Source: DATFWC01 sp963777755 (GTDB lineage Bacteria > Pseudomonadota > Alphaproteobacteria > Rhizobiales > Xanthobacteraceae). Taken from it: a stretch of DNA of 64,000 nt. Positions 26,128 to 35,265 of the stretch are shown here, one piece after another. The notes under the pieces were generated by a model that made no database searches, was not told the origin of the DNA, and saw nothing but the letters and a program-made list of their open reading frames with translations. Numbering within the stretch: position 1 is the first letter of the stretch; each line of letters starts with the position of its first letter. Made by a program: the position numbers and the translations under genes. The stretch is from positions 682,001 to 746,000 of the forward strand of contig CAVZSC010000030.1 in NCBI GenBank assembly GCA_963777755.1, given 5' to 3'.

Positions 26128-28860
26128 ATGAACCTGGTCCGTCCCCCCGATGCCACCGCCGCCGGCGCGCCCGAAGCGCTCGGCGACAATGGCCGCTTCA
26201 CCCCGATGATGGAGCAGTATTTCGAGATCAAGCGGGCCAATGCGGACTACCTCCTGTTCTACCGGATGGGCGATTTCTACGAGCTGTTCTTCGCCGATGC
26301 GGAGGTGGCGTCGCGCGCCCTCGGAATCATGCTCACCAAGCGCGGCAAGCACCTCGGGCAGGACATCCCGATGTGCGGAGTGCCGGTCGAGCGGGCCGAG
26401 GAATACCTGCACCGGTTGATCGCCCTCGGCCACCGCGTCGCCGTGTGCGAGCAGCTCGAGGATCCTGCGGAAGCGCGCAAGCGCGGGGGGAAGAGCGTGG
26501 TGCGGCGCAACGTGGTGCGCCTCGTCACCGCCGGCACGCTCACCGAGGACACGCTGCTCGATGCGCGGCGCAACAACTATCTGGCGGCGATCGCGCGGGC
26601 GCGCTCGTCGACCGAGGCGATGCTGTTCGCGCTCGCCTGGATCGACATCTCCACCGGCGAATTCCGCCTCACCGAATGCGACCGCGCGGGGCTCGCGGCC
26701 GAGCTGGCTCGCCTCGAGCCGAGCGAGATCATCGTCTCCGATGCGCTGTACGGCGACAGCGAGATCGGCGCCTGGCTGCGCTCGCTTCCCGCCGTAATGC
26801 CGCTCACGCGCGACATGTTCGACGGCGCGACCGCCGAGCGGCGGCTCGCCGACTATTTCCACGTCGCGACCTCCGAAGCGTTCGGCACGTTCTCGCGCCT
26901 CGAGCTCACGGCGGCCGCCGCGTGCGTCACCTACGTGGAGCGCACCCAGCTCGGCAAGCGCCCGCCCCTGTCGCCGCCCGCACGCGAAGCCGCCGGCAGG
27001 ATCATGCAGATCGACGCGGCGACGCGCGGCAATCTCGAGCTCGTGCGAACGCTCGCGGGCGAGCGGCGCGGCTCGCTGCTCGCCGCGATCGACCGCACCG
27101 TGACGGCAGGCGGCTCGCGTGTCCTGGCGCAGCGCCTCTCCGCGCCGCTCACCGAACCCAATAGGATCAGTGAGCGGCTCGATGCGGTCGCGGCCTTCAT
27201 GGGCGACACCGCCGTGCGCGATGCGGTGCGCCACGCCCTCAACGCCGCGCCCGATCTCGCCCGCGCGCTCGCGCGTCTGGTGGTCGGCCGCGGCGGCCCG
27301 CGCGATCTTGCGGGCATTCGCGACGGGCTCGCCATCGCGGCCGCGCTCGCCGCGATGATCAACTCGCAGGCCGCAAGCGCCGAGATCGCCGTCGCCCAGG
27401 CGGCGCTGCGCGCGCCCGAGCGCGGCCTCGCCGATGAGCTGACCCGCGCGCTCGCCGACGAGCTGCCGTTTTCCCGCCGCGACGGCGGTTTCGTGCGCGC
27501 GGGCTACGATGCGGCGCTCGACGAGGTGCGGGCGCTGCGCGACGAATCCCGCCGCGTCATCGCCGCGCTGCAGGCGCGCTATGCCGAGGAGACCGGCATC
27601 CGCTCGCTGAAGGTCCGCCACAACAACGTGCTCGGCTATTTCATCGAGGTGACGGCGCAGCACGGCGAGAAGCTGCTTGCCGCGCCGGCCAATGCGACCT
27701 TCATCCATCGCCAGACGCTTGCCGGCCAGGTGCGCTTCACCACCACGGAGATCGCCGAGCTCGCCGCCAAGATCGCGAGCGCCGCCGACCGAGCGCTCAA
27801 GCAGGAGCTCGACATTTTCGACGCACTGGCGGCGCACGTGACGGATGCGAGCCAGAAGATCAAGGCTGCCGCCGATGCGCTCGCGACCCTCGACGTGACG
27901 GCGGCGCTGGCAGCGCTCGCTGTCGAGCAGGACTACATGCGCCCCGAAGTCGAGCCGACCCTCGAATTCGTCATCGAAGGCGGCCGTCACCCGGTGGTGG
28001 AGCAGGCGCTGTCGCGCGAAGCCGGTCCGTTCATCGCCAACGACTGCGATCTCACGCCGCCTGCCGACGCGGCGGCCGGGCGCATCTGGCTGCTGACCGG
28101 CCCGAACATGGCGGGCAAGTCGACGTTCCTGCGACAGAACGCGCTGATCGCCGTGCTGGCGCAGATGGGAAGCTACGTGCCGGCGCGGTGTGCCCGCATC
28201 GGCGTCATCGACCGACTGTTCTCGCGCGTCGGGGCGGCCGACGATCTCGCGCGCGGCCGCTCGACCTTCATGGTGGAGATGGTCGAGACGGCGGCGATCC
28301 TCAACCAGGCCACGTCGCGCTCGCTCGTCATCCTCGACGAGATTGGCCGCGGCACCGCGACGTTCGACGGCCTGTCGATCGCCTGGGCGACGATCGAGCA
28401 CCTGCACGACGTGAACCGCTGCCGCGCGCTGTTCGCCACGCATTTCCACGAGCTGACCGCGCTCGCCGGCAAGCTTGCACGGCTCGCCAATGCCACGGTG
28501 CGGGTGAAGGAGTGGCATGGCGAGGTCGTGTTCCTGCACGAGGTCGTGCCGGGGGCGGCGGACCGCTCCTACGGCATCCAGGTGGCGAAGCTCGCCGGTC
28601 TTCCCCAGGCGGTGATCGAGCGCGCAAGGATCGTGCTGGCGCAGCTCGAAGCCGAGGATCGCATGTCGCCGGCGCGGCAACTCATCGACGACCTGCCGCT
28701 GTTCGCCGCCGCGCGTCCGACTGCGGCGGCGCCCCAGGCGCCCGACCCAGCCGCCGCAGTCAGCGCGGCGCTGGCGGCGCTCAATCCCGACGACCTGTCG
28801 CCGCGCGAGGCACTTGAAGCGCTCTATCGGCTGAAGCTGCAAGCGGGAGGCAAGGCATGA
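26128..28860 (+). CDS. mutS: DNA mismatch repair ATPase MutS
   Basis: 910 residues, the normal length. The mismatch-reading Phe50-x-Glu52 is in GDFYELFF. Connector, core and clamp domains follow (VRHNNVLGYFIEV), then the ATPase with Walker A GPNMAGKST (658-666), FSRVGAADDLARGRSTFMVEM, Walker B SLVILDEIGRGTATFDG and ATHFHELTALA, and the C-terminal helix-turn-helix dimer region. MutS recognises base mismatches and recruits MutL. Its stop overlaps the start of a TctC gene by 4 bases, an unusual pairing. In many relatives mutS lies next to glnD. Here 7.8 kb separate them. Confidence 0.97.
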   Translation: MNLVRPPDATAAGAPEALGDNGRFTPMMEQYFEIKRANADYLLFYRMGDFYELFFADAEVASRALGIMLTKRGKHLGQDIPMCGVPVERAEEYLHRLIALGHRVAVCEQLEDPAEARKRGGKSVVRRNVVRLVTAGTLTEDTLLDARRNNYLAAIARARSSTEAMLFALAWIDISTGEFRLTECDRAGLAAELARLEPSEIIVSDALYGDSEIGAWLRSLPAVMPLTRDMFDGATAERRLADYFHVATSEAFGTFSRLELTAAAACVTYVERTQLGKRPPLSPPAREAAGRIMQIDAATRGNLELVRTLAGERRGSLLAAIDRTVTAGGSRVLAQRLSAPLTEPNRISERLDAVAAFMGDTAVRDAVRHALNAAPDLARALARLVVGRGGPRDLAGIRDGLAIAAALAAMINSQAASAEIAVAQAALRAPERGLADELTRALADELPFSRRDGGFVRAGYDAALDEVRALRDESRRVIAALQARYAEETGIRSLKVRHNNVLGYFIEVTAQHGEKLLAAPANATFIHRQTLAGQVRFTTTEIAELAAKIASAADRALKQELDIFDALAAHVTDASQKIKAAADALATLDVTAALAALAVEQDYMRPEVEPTLEFVIEGGRHPVVEQALSREAGPFIANDCDLTPPADAAAGRIWLLTGPNMAGKSTFLRQNALIAVLAQMGSYVPARCARIGVIDRLFSRVGAADDLARGRSTFMVEMVETAAILNQATSRSLVILDEIGRGTATFDGLSIAWATIEHLHDVNRCRALFATHFHELTALAGKLARLANATVRVKEWHGEVVFLHEVVPGAADRSYGIQVAKLAGLPQAVIERARIVLAQLEAEDRMSPARQLIDDLPLFAAARPTAAAPQAPDPAAAVSAALAALNPDDLSPREALEALYRLKLQAGGKA

Positions 28861-29831
28861 GGTGCGCACACCGCTTGATCGCCATCGCGCTCCTCGCCAC
28901 GGCCGAGGTCGCACAAGCCCAGCCGTATCCGGCAAAACCGATCACCATCGTCGTGCCCGCCGCACCGGGCGGGGTCAGCGACGTGCTGGCGCGGGCGCTG
29001 GCGCAACGGCTGACCGAGGCATGGGGCCAGCAGGTGATCGTCGAGAACAAGGGCGGCGCCAACCACATCATCGGCGCTGCTTCGGTCGCGAGAGCCGCGC
29101 CCGACGGCCATACGCTGATGGTCGGCGCGGAAACGATCTTCGTGATCAACCCGCATCTCTATGCGAAGGGCAAGCTGCCCTACGACGTGGACAAGGATTT
29201 CGCGCCGATCATCGGCCTGGTGCGCATCAACCAGGCGCTGCTCGCGCACCCTTCCGTGCCGGTGCGCGACGTCCGCGAGCTGATCGCGCTCGCCAAACAA
29301 AAGCCGGGCGAGATCACCTATGGGACGTCGGGTCCGGGCGCTGCCGGCCACGTCAATGTGGCGCTGCTGGAGAGCATGGCCGGCGTGCGGCTCGTCCCGG
29401 TGCACTACCGCGGCGCGACGCCCGCGCTCAACGACGTGATCGCCGGCCATGTGCAGCTGACCTCGGTCAGCCTGAGCTCCGCGGTGCAGCCGTGGCGCGC
29501 CGGCCAGGTCCGGATGCTGTCGATCGGCAGCGCGCAGCGCCTGCCGCGGATCCCCGAGGTCCCCACCACGGCCGAAGGCGGCCTGCCCGGCTACGAGGCG
29601 ATCACCTGGTTCGGCCTGTTCACAACCGGCGGTACGCCGCGGGCGATCGTGGAGAAGCTCAACACCGAGGTGCAGCGCATCTTCGCCGATGCCGGATTCC
29701 GGGAGAAGTTTCTCGCGCCCTCGATGTTCGAATCGATGGCCGGCTCGCCGGATGCATTCGCCGATTTCATCCGCGCCGAGACCGCCAAGTGGGGCAAGGT
29801 CGTCCGCGACGCCAACCTCAAGATCGAGTGA
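28857..29831 (+). CDS. Orphan TctC/Bug-family periplasmic binding protein
   Basis: 324 residues. The start ATG overlaps the mutS stop (ATGA). Signal peptide to about VAQAQ, then the Bug pattern: YPAKPITIVVPAAPGGVSDVLARALAQRL, QQVIVENKGGANHIIGAASVARAAPDGHTLMVG, PYDVDKDFAPI, VPTTAEGGLPGYEAITWFGL. Bug proteins bind carboxylates and usually work with TctAB, which is absent here. The coupling to mutS may only reflect gene packing. Confidence 0.92.
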   Translation: MRCAHRLIAIALLATAEVAQAQPYPAKPITIVVPAAPGGVSDVLARALAQRLTEAWGQQVIVENKGGANHIIGAASVARAAPDGHTLMVGAETIFVINPHLYAKGKLPYDVDKDFAPIIGLVRINQALLAHPSVPVRDVRELIALAKQKPGEITYGTSGPGAAGHVNVALLESMAGVRLVPVHYRGATPALNDVIAGHVQLTSVSLSSAVQPWRAGQVRMLSIGSAQRLPRIPEVPTTAEGGLPGYEAITWFGLFTTGGTPRAIVEKLNTEVQRIFADAGFREKFLAPSMFESMAGSPDAFADFIRAETAKWGKVVRDANLKIE

Positions 29832-29879
29832 TCCTTCGAGGCTCGGCGCACAAGGGTGCGCCGAGCGCCTCAGGATGAC
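29831..29879. repeat. Palindromic intergenic repeat
   Basis: GCTCGGCGCA (29841-29850) pairs with TGCGCCGAGC (29857-29866). The borders ATCCTTCGAG and GCCTCAGGAT continue the symmetry imperfectly. Same family as the elements at 15.2, 16.6 and 35.3 kb. It separates the convergent tctC and membrane-protein genes. Confidence 0.8.
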
Positions 29880-29885
29880 GATTCA

Positions 29886-30680
29886 TCAGATGGGGATGCC
29901 GCGGCGGCGCGCCGCGAAGATCAGGAGGTTGGCCGACACCGAGACGGCGAGCGCCAGGGTGAGTGCGAGCGGCGAGCCGAGCGGCACCGCGGCGAGGTGC
30001 AGCACCAGGACGCAGCAGCCGAATCCCGCGAGCCCGGAGATCGTATTGGTGAGCACGGCCGCGCTCGCCGGCCCGCCGATGCGCGGCTGGAGGATCAGCA
30101 TCAGATTGGTGAGCACGATCGGGAACACAGCCAGGATGCCGGTGACGCCCGGCCCCACCTTGGTGCTCAACGCGACCACGACCGCCACCTGGACGGCGGC
30201 CATCACGGCGCGCAGCGGCACGTCGTACCAGCGCCGCGTCACCAGCGGCATCGGCGCGTCGCGGAAGCGCCGGCCGAGCGCGACGCAGGTGGAGATCACC
30301 ACAACGTTGAACAGCACGGCGCCAATCGGGCCCCATTCGACGGAACGGACCAACGCCGCCAGGAAGGCCCACATGGTGAAGGCCGCCGCCAGGCTGACAG
30401 CGAGTCCGCGCCGCTGCGCGACCGCAGCGTAGACCAGCGCATAGACGGCCGTCACCGCATTGACCACGAAGCTCGACAGCGCGCTCGCGGCGATGAAGGC
30501 GGAGTCGTGGTCGAGCGCGACGAACACGTAGGCCGGACCCGCCGCAATCGGCAGCGTCGCCACGAGGGCGCCGACGAAGGCGCCGGCGCGCTCCGCCGTC
30601 GCGGTGGCGATGACCACGAACGCCGCGGTCACCGCCATTTTCACGACAAGCGCAAGCCAGAAAATGAGATCGGGAGACAC
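29886..30680 (-). CDS. Multi-span membrane protein of unknown function
   Basis: 264 residues with about eight hydrophobic segments and few charged residues. Notable stretches: FWLALVVKMAVTAAFVVIATATAERAG at the start, ALVATLPIAAGPAYVF, GPGVTGILAVFPIVLTNLMLIL, and a short basic end AARRRG. The repeated glycine-proline turns in two similar halves hint at an inverted-repeat transporter fold, but I cannot name a family. It lies 22 bases after the OsmC gene on the same strand and is probably co-transcribed. Confidence 0.75.
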   Translation of the reverse strand: MSPDLIFWLALVVKMAVTAAFVVIATATAERAGAFVGALVATLPIAAGPAYVFVALDHDSAFIAASALSSFVVNAVTAVYALVYAAVAQRRGLAVSLAAAFTMWAFLAALVRSVEWGPIGAVLFNVVVISTCVALGRRFRDAPMPLVTRRWYDVPLRAVMAAVQVAVVVALSTKVGPGVTGILAVFPIVLTNLMLILQPRIGGPASAAVLTNTISGLAGFGCCVLVLHLAAVPLGSPLALTLALAVSVSANLLIFAARRRGIPI

Positions 30681-30702
30681 GTCCTGGAGGGTCAGGCGCG
30701 CT

Positions 30703-31212
30703 TCACACGCGCTGCAGGCTGATATCGACCGGCGGGCCGTTACGGATGGTCTGGTAGACGACGCAGTAACGCTCGGTGAGCTTCAGGAGCTGATCGAGCT
30801 TCTCTTGCGGCGCATCGGTGTCGACATCGAAGCGCAGGCGGATCTGTGCGAAACCGACGGCGGCGTCCTTGGCGACACCGAGGGTGCCGCGGAAATCGAG
30901 GTCGCCTTCGGCGGAAACGGCGCCGGACTTGAGCGGAACGTCGATCGCGGTCGCGACCGCCTTGAGCGTCACGCCGGCGCAGGCGACCAGCGCCTCGAGC
31001 AGCATGTCGCCGGAGCAGAGCTCGAGCCCCGATCCGCCGGTTGCCGGATGCAGGCCGGCCACCGCGAGCGCCCGCCCGGTCTCGACCTTGCAAGCCACAT
31101 TGGTGTCGTCCAGTGTCCCCTTGGCCTTCAGCGTGATGTAGGCGGCCTTGGGATCGCTGCGGTACCGTTCCTTGAGGGGAGCCTGCATTGCGCGCAGCTC
31201 GGCTGCATCCAT
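30703..31212 (-). CDS. OsmC-family protein
   Basis: 169 residues from ATG 31212 (AGGAG 5 bases before). OsmC/Ohr-type proteins reduce organic or other hydroperoxides with two cysteines. They are placed here in LEALVACAGVTLKAVA and ERYCVVYQTI, at the family positions. The N-terminal helix and ETGRALAVAGLHPATGGSG also fit. A more distant OsmC branch than Ohr is likely, so peroxide specificity is uncertain. Confidence 0.87.
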   Translation of the reverse strand: MDAAELRAMQAPLKERYRSDPKAAYITLKAKGTLDDTNVACKVETGRALAVAGLHPATGGSGLELCSGDMLLEALVACAGVTLKAVATAIDVPLKSGAVSAEGDLDFRGTLGVAKDAAVGFAQIRLRFDVDTDAPQEKLDQLLKLTERYCVVYQTIRNGPPVDISLQRV

Positions 31213-31310
31213 GGGGGTTCTCCTTTTCTTGTCGCCGGATCGGCAAGAGCATATAGAGCATTTCACCGGGGTTTTCGAACCGCTTGCCTGACGGCGGACG
31301 GGAGGACGTC

Positions 31311-32174
31311 ATGAAGGTGGTCGACGAAGGCGCGGTCGCATGGATCAAGGACCACCCAACCGGCGCGCTCGCCTTCAAGTACCTGCTGACCGGCGAGGAC
31401 TATTCGCCCGACAATTTCGTGTTCCTGCTGGCGCGCCAGGACGCCGACTTCGCCACCCGCCGGCACCGGCACAATTTCGAGCAGTTCCGCCTGCCGCTGC
31501 GCGGTGCCATGAACGTCGGCAAGGGACTCAAGCTGCGCGAAGGGCAGGTCGGCTATTTTCCCGAAGGGGCACCGTACGGGCCGCAGGACGACCCTTTGGG
31601 CGACACGCCGGCGGGCGAGCGCATGCACCTGACCTTGCAGTTCGGCGGCGCGAGCGGCTTCGGCTACCTGAGCCCGGACCAGTTGCGCGCCTGCCGCGCG
31701 GCGCTCAAGGCGCACGGCGAGTTCGTCGACGTCGCGTACCGGCACAATGACGGACGCATGCAGGATGGATTCAGCGCCGTCTGGGAGCACGCATTCGGCA
31801 AGAAGCTCGAGTTTCCCAAGCCGCGCTACCCGCAGCCGATCGTCATGGATCCGGCCGGCTTTCAGTGGCGCCCGGTTGAGGCCTCGCCCGGCGTGGAACG
31901 CAAGCACCTCGGCACGTTCACCGAGCTCGGCACCTGGGTGGAGATGCTGCGCTTCATCCCATCCGCCACGTGGCGCTCGACCAGCACAGATGCGCGCCGG
32001 CTCTTGTTCGTGCTCGCCGGCGAGGGCACCTGCGGCAGCGAAGCGATCCGGACGCACTCGGCGGTGCAGATCGATGCCCACGAGCCGGCGACGATCGCCG
32101 CGACGAGCCCGCTGGAGGTCCTGCTGATCGGCCTGCCGATGCTGCAGGCCGCGGCACGCATCGCGGCGGAGTGA
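31311..32174 (+). CDS. Cupin-like protein of unknown function
   Basis: 287 residues from ATG 31311 (ribosome site GGGAGGACG). Two beta-rich halves can be seen. The first has RRHRHNFEQFRLPLRGAMNVG and EGQVGYFPEGAPYGPQ, a cupin-like His-rich motif. The second has LLFVLAGEGTCGSEAIRTHSAVQIDAHEPATI, a second cupin-like barrel without the His set. It is probably a bicupin metal- or ligand-binding enzyme. No specific family recognised. Flanked by a divergent OsmC gene and a convergent antitoxin-like gene. Confidence 0.75.
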   Translation: MKVVDEGAVAWIKDHPTGALAFKYLLTGEDYSPDNFVFLLARQDADFATRRHRHNFEQFRLPLRGAMNVGKGLKLREGQVGYFPEGAPYGPQDDPLGDTPAGERMHLTLQFGGASGFGYLSPDQLRACRAALKAHGEFVDVAYRHNDGRMQDGFSAVWEHAFGKKLEFPKPRYPQPIVMDPAGFQWRPVEASPGVERKHLGTFTELGTWVEMLRFIPSATWRSTSTDARRLLFVLAGEGTCGSEAIRTHSAVQIDAHEPATIAATSPLEVLLIGLPMLQAAARIAAE

Positions 32175-32193
32175 TGTGCACCCGCGGAACGGC

Positions 32194-32361
32194 TCAAGAA
32201 CTGCTGCGCCGCTCGTTCTTTCGCCTGAGGAAGTCATCGATGTCGAGAGCTTTGCCCTCGCGTGCGTCGAGAGATTGGATTCCCTTGTCGATCTCAGCTT
32301 GCAGTTGACGCAGATTTTCGTCTTGCGAACGACTCTGTCGGCCGGTGCCTTCTTGCGACAT
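32194..32361 (-). CDS. ParD-like antitoxin, C-terminal half only, no toxin partner
   Basis: 55 residues from ATG 32361 (AGAGG just before). The central part (LRQLQAEIDKGIQSL, DAREGKALDIDDFLRRKN) matches the toxin-wrapping C-terminal segment of ParD antitoxins, with the usual D-x-x-F-L pattern. The N-terminal ribbon-helix-helix DNA-binding part, about 40 residues in full ParD, is missing, because the upstream sequence in this frame is alcohol dehydrogenase coding sequence. No ParE-like gene lies on either side. It starts 4 bases after the alcohol dehydrogenase stop. Likely a remnant or a free-standing toxin binder. Confidence 0.6.
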   Translation of the reverse strand: MSQEGTGRQSRSQDENLRQLQAEIDKGIQSLDAREGKALDIDDFLRRKNERRSSS

Positions 32362-32365
32362 CCTC

Positions 32366-33424
32366 TTATCCCGCCGGCGACAGCACGGTCCGCCCGATCA
32401 CCTTGCCTTCCTTCAGATCGGTGAGCGCCGCATAGGCCTGTTCCAACGGGCGGCGCTGCACCGGGATCAGCGGCAACGGCGCGGTGCGCATGAGGTCGAC
32501 CAGCTCCTTGAGCTCGGCCAGGCTTCCCGTATAGGAGCCCTGCAGGGTCATCGCCTTGATCGGAATGAATGGCGTCGAAATGGTGATCTCGCCGCCGAAC
32601 AGCCCGACCACGATGATCTTGCCGCCCTTGGTGATCACGTCGTAGCCGAGCCGCACCGTGCCGGACGAGCCGACGAAGTCGACCACCGCCCATACGGCGC
32701 CGCCTGCCGCCTCGGTTATCTGCTTTGCCGCGTCCGCCGCATTCGGGTCGACGACCGCGAGCGCACCGGCCGCTTTCGCCGCATCGCGGTGGGCCGCGTC
32801 GATGTCCACGGCGATCGCCCCGAAGCCGCCGAGCGCCTTGAGGATGGCGAGGCACATGAGACCGACCCCGCCCGCCCCGATGATCACCACTGGCTCGGTC
32901 TGCACCAGGCCGCCGAGCTTGCGCAAGGCACCGTAGGCCGTCACGCCTGAACAGGCGAGCGGCGCCGCCTGCTCGGGCGGAATGTCGCCGAACTCGAGGA
33001 GATAGCGCGGGTGCGGCACCACGAGATACTCGCTGTAGCCGCCCGGACGGTGCACCCCGAGAAAACTGGGCTTGACGCAAAGCTGCTCGTCGCCGCGCCG
33101 GCACACCTTGCAGGTGCCGCAGCCGAGCCACGGAAAGGCGAGGCGCTTGTCGCCGATCGCGACGTCGCGGGCGTCGGGGCCGAATGCCACCACCTCGCCA
33201 ACCGTCTCGTGGCCCATGGTGAGCGGCAGGGTCATGCCACGGTCGGTCAGCTTGAGCTGCTTGCCACCGCCGAGATCGTACACGCCCTCCCAGAAATGCA
33301 GGTCGCTGTGGCAGACGCCGGCCGCAATGACGCGCAGCAGGACCTCGGTTCCGGCGGGCTCGGGGGTTTGCTCCTCGCGCAGCTCCAACGGCGCGCCGCA
33401 GCGGCAGACGGCAAAGCTCTTCAT
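32366..33424 (-). CDS. Zinc-dependent alcohol dehydrogenase (medium-chain)
   Basis: 352 residues. Catalytic zinc ligands Cys38 and His72-Glu73 (GHETVGEV), with Cys158 as third ligand (ACSGVTAYGA). Structural zinc Cys102, Cys105, Cys108, Cys116. NAD(P)-binding GAGGVG at 183-188 followed by VDIDAAHRD, where the acidic residue after the second strand favours NAD. It should oxidise an alcohol or reduce an aldehyde. The substrate is unknown. It lies downstream of the ssu-like genes on the same strand, separated by a palindromic repeat. Confidence 0.93.
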   Translation of the reverse strand: MKSFAVCRCGAPLELREEQTPEPAGTEVLLRVIAAGVCHSDLHFWEGVYDLGGGKQLKLTDRGMTLPLTMGHETVGEVVAFGPDARDVAIGDKRLAFPWLGCGTCKVCRRGDEQLCVKPSFLGVHRPGGYSEYLVVPHPRYLLEFGDIPPEQAAPLACSGVTAYGALRKLGGLVQTEPVVIIGAGGVGLMCLAILKALGGFGAIAVDIDAAHRDAAKAAGALAVVDPNAADAAKQITEAAGGAVWAVVDFVGSSGTVRLGYDVITKGGKIIVVGLFGGEITISTPFIPIKAMTLQGSYTGSLAELKELVDLMRTAPLPLIPVQRRPLEQAYAALTDLKEGKVIGRTVLSPAG

Positions 33425-33436
33425 CCCGGCATCCCC

Positions 33437-33530
33437 ATGACATCCTCATGGCCGGCCTTGTGCCGGCCATCTGGTTGGAAGGCAGCGCTTTCCCAAGCGG
33501 GATCGCCGGGAGAAATCCGGCGATGACGAG
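33437..33530. repeat. Composite palindromic intergenic repeat, third family
   Basis: ATGGCCGGC (33448-33456) pairs with GCCGGCCAT (33462-33470), and TCGCCGG (33503-33509) with CCGGCGA (33517-33523). It separates the ssuB-like gene from the alcohol dehydrogenase gene. Confidence 0.75.
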
Positions 33531-33562
33531 CGATGCCGGAGACTATACCAGAGCCCGCGCGG

Positions 33563-34352
33563 TCACCACCACAGGGCAGCGCCGGCCGCGGCCCGCGCGT
33601 CGGCTTCGGGGACGACCTGGCGATCGAGCGAGCGGTCGAGCGCCGCCAGCACGCGACGCTTCACGTGATCGAACCCGGCCGATTGACGATCGCGCGGCCG
33701 CGGCAGGTCGGCCTCGACCTCGGCGAACATCCGCCCCGGACGTGGCCGCATCACGATGATGCGATCGGCCAGCACCACCGCCTCGTCGACATCGTGGGTG
33801 ACGACCAGGAGGGTCGGCTTGGAATCCGCCCACAGGTCCAGAAGGTGGTCCTGCAGGTCGACGCGGGTAAAGGCATCGAGCGCCGAGAACGGCTCGTCGA
33901 GCAGGAGCACTTCGGGGCGGGTCACCAGCGCGCGCGCGAGCGCGACGCGCTGCGCCTGGCCGCCCGACAGCTCACGCGGCCACACCGTGGCCTTGTCGTG
34001 CAGGCCGACGCGGGCGAGCTGCATCGCGGTGCGGGACGCGCGTTCCGCCTGCGGCCGATCCTCGAGCCCGAAGCTGACGTTGTCGGCGACGGTGAGCCAG
34101 GGCAGCAAACGCGGCTCCTGGAACACGATGCCGATCTTCTCGTGCGGGCGCCAGGATCGCCGTGCCGTCGAGCGTGATCGTGCCCTGGGTCGGCCGGTCG
34201 AGCCCGGAGACGAGCCGCAGCAGGGTGGACTTGCCGCAGCCGGAGCCGCCGACGATGACGACGATCTCGCCGCGCGCGACCTCGAGCGAGGCGCCGTCGA
34301 GCGCGCGCACGCCGTTCGGGTAGGTCTTGCCGACATGCCTGAGCGCCAGCAT
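33563..34352 (-). CDS. ssuB: ABC transporter ATPase, nitrate/sulfonate/taurine type (SsuB-like), frameshifted
   Basis: From ATG 34352 (MLALRHVGKTYPNG) the ATPase reads well: Walker A GGSGCGKST, then LVSGLDRPTQGTITLDGTAILAP. At about 34147 the frame is lost by one extra base. The next frame carries HEKIGIVFQEPRLLPWLTVADNVSFGLE, signature LSGGQAQRVALARAL, Walker B VLLLDEPFSALDAFTR and LVVTHDVDEAVVLADRI to TGA 33563. No reading from one frame gives a full protein. Both halves are conserved, so the lesion may be an error. It would energise the importer with the ssuC permease 8 bases upstream. Confidence 0.88.
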
Positions 34353-34360
34353 GGCAGGAC

Positions 34361-35200
34361 CTACCGTTGCGCGCCGAACGCGTCTTCCCAGCGCAGGAAG
34401 GGCGCCGCGACGGCGGAGAGGATCGTGTCGGTCGCCTTGCCGATCACCGCGAAGGCGAGGATCGCGGCGACGATCTGCGCCGGCTTGCCGAGCTGCTGGC
34501 CGTCGACCAGGAGATAACCAAGGCCTTCCGACGCCCCCATGAACTCGGCCGCCACCACGAACATCCAACCGAGCCCGAGACCGGCACGCAGCGAGACCAC
34601 ATAGGTAGGCAGCACCGCGGGAAGCAGGATACGGCGGATCATCGCCGGGCCGGACAGGCGGAACACGCGGCCGACCTCGACGATCTTGCGGTCGACCGAG
34701 AGGATCGCGCCCATCACGCCGAGATAGACCGGAAAGAACACGCCGACCGCGATCAGCGCGACCTTGGAGGTCTCGAAGATCCCGAGCCACAGGATGAACA
34801 ACGGGATCCAGGCGATCGACGGGATCGCGCGGAGCGCCTGCAGGGTCGGGTCAACCAGGCGGCGCGCCAGCGCCGAGTAGCCGGCGATCGCGCCGAGCAA
34901 TGTCCCGGCTGCGACGCCCAGCCCGAACCCGGCGGCCACGCGCAACACCGTCGCCACGGTGTGGCGCTGCAGCTCGCCGGTGCGCGCAAGATCGAGGAGC
35001 GTGTCGAAGATCCGCGACGGGGGCGGCACCAGCCGCCCGTCCGACAGCCCGGCCCGCACCGCAAGCTCCCACAGCACGGCCACACCGACGGGCAATAGGA
35101 GCCCGAGCGCCGGCCGCGCCAGGCGCTGCAGGCGGTCGGCAGAGGGTGCCCGGGTCGGGACTTCGCGTTCAGCCGTAACGGTCACGTGCACAAGAGACAT
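34361..35200 (-). CDS. ssuC: ABC transporter permease, nitrate/sulfonate/taurine type (SsuC-like)
   Basis: 279 residues from ATG 35200. It has six membrane helices and the family blocks LRAIPSIAWIPLFILWLGIFETSKVALIAVGVFFPVYLGVMGAI and LPAVLPTYVVSLRAGLGLGWMFVVAAEFMGASEGLGYLL, where EF-M-G-A-S-x-GLGYL is diagnostic. Upstream in-frame codons run through the palindromic repeat and are rejected. It is preceded by a perfect hairpin that separates it from the binding-protein gene. Confidence 0.92.
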   Translation of the reverse strand: MSLVHVTVTAEREVPTRAPSADRLQRLARPALGLLLPVGVAVLWELAVRAGLSDGRLVPPPSRIFDTLLDLARTGELQRHTVATVLRVAAGFGLGVAAGTLLGAIAGYSALARRLVDPTLQALRAIPSIAWIPLFILWLGIFETSKVALIAVGVFFPVYLGVMGAILSVDRKIVEVGRVFRLSGPAMIRRILLPAVLPTYVVSLRAGLGLGWMFVVAAEFMGASEGLGYLLVDGQQLGKPAQIVAAILAFAVIGKATDTILSAVAAPFLRWEDAFGAQR

Positions 35201-35265
35201 GGCCTGTCGACCAAATGCAATGCTCCAAGGGTCGAGCCGTTCCCGGGATTCCGACAGAGGGCGAC

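Noticed and set aside
26029..28935. 968-codon open frame on the minus strand across mutS
   Set aside because: Antisense shadow. The plus frame has complete MutS domains and a normal start.
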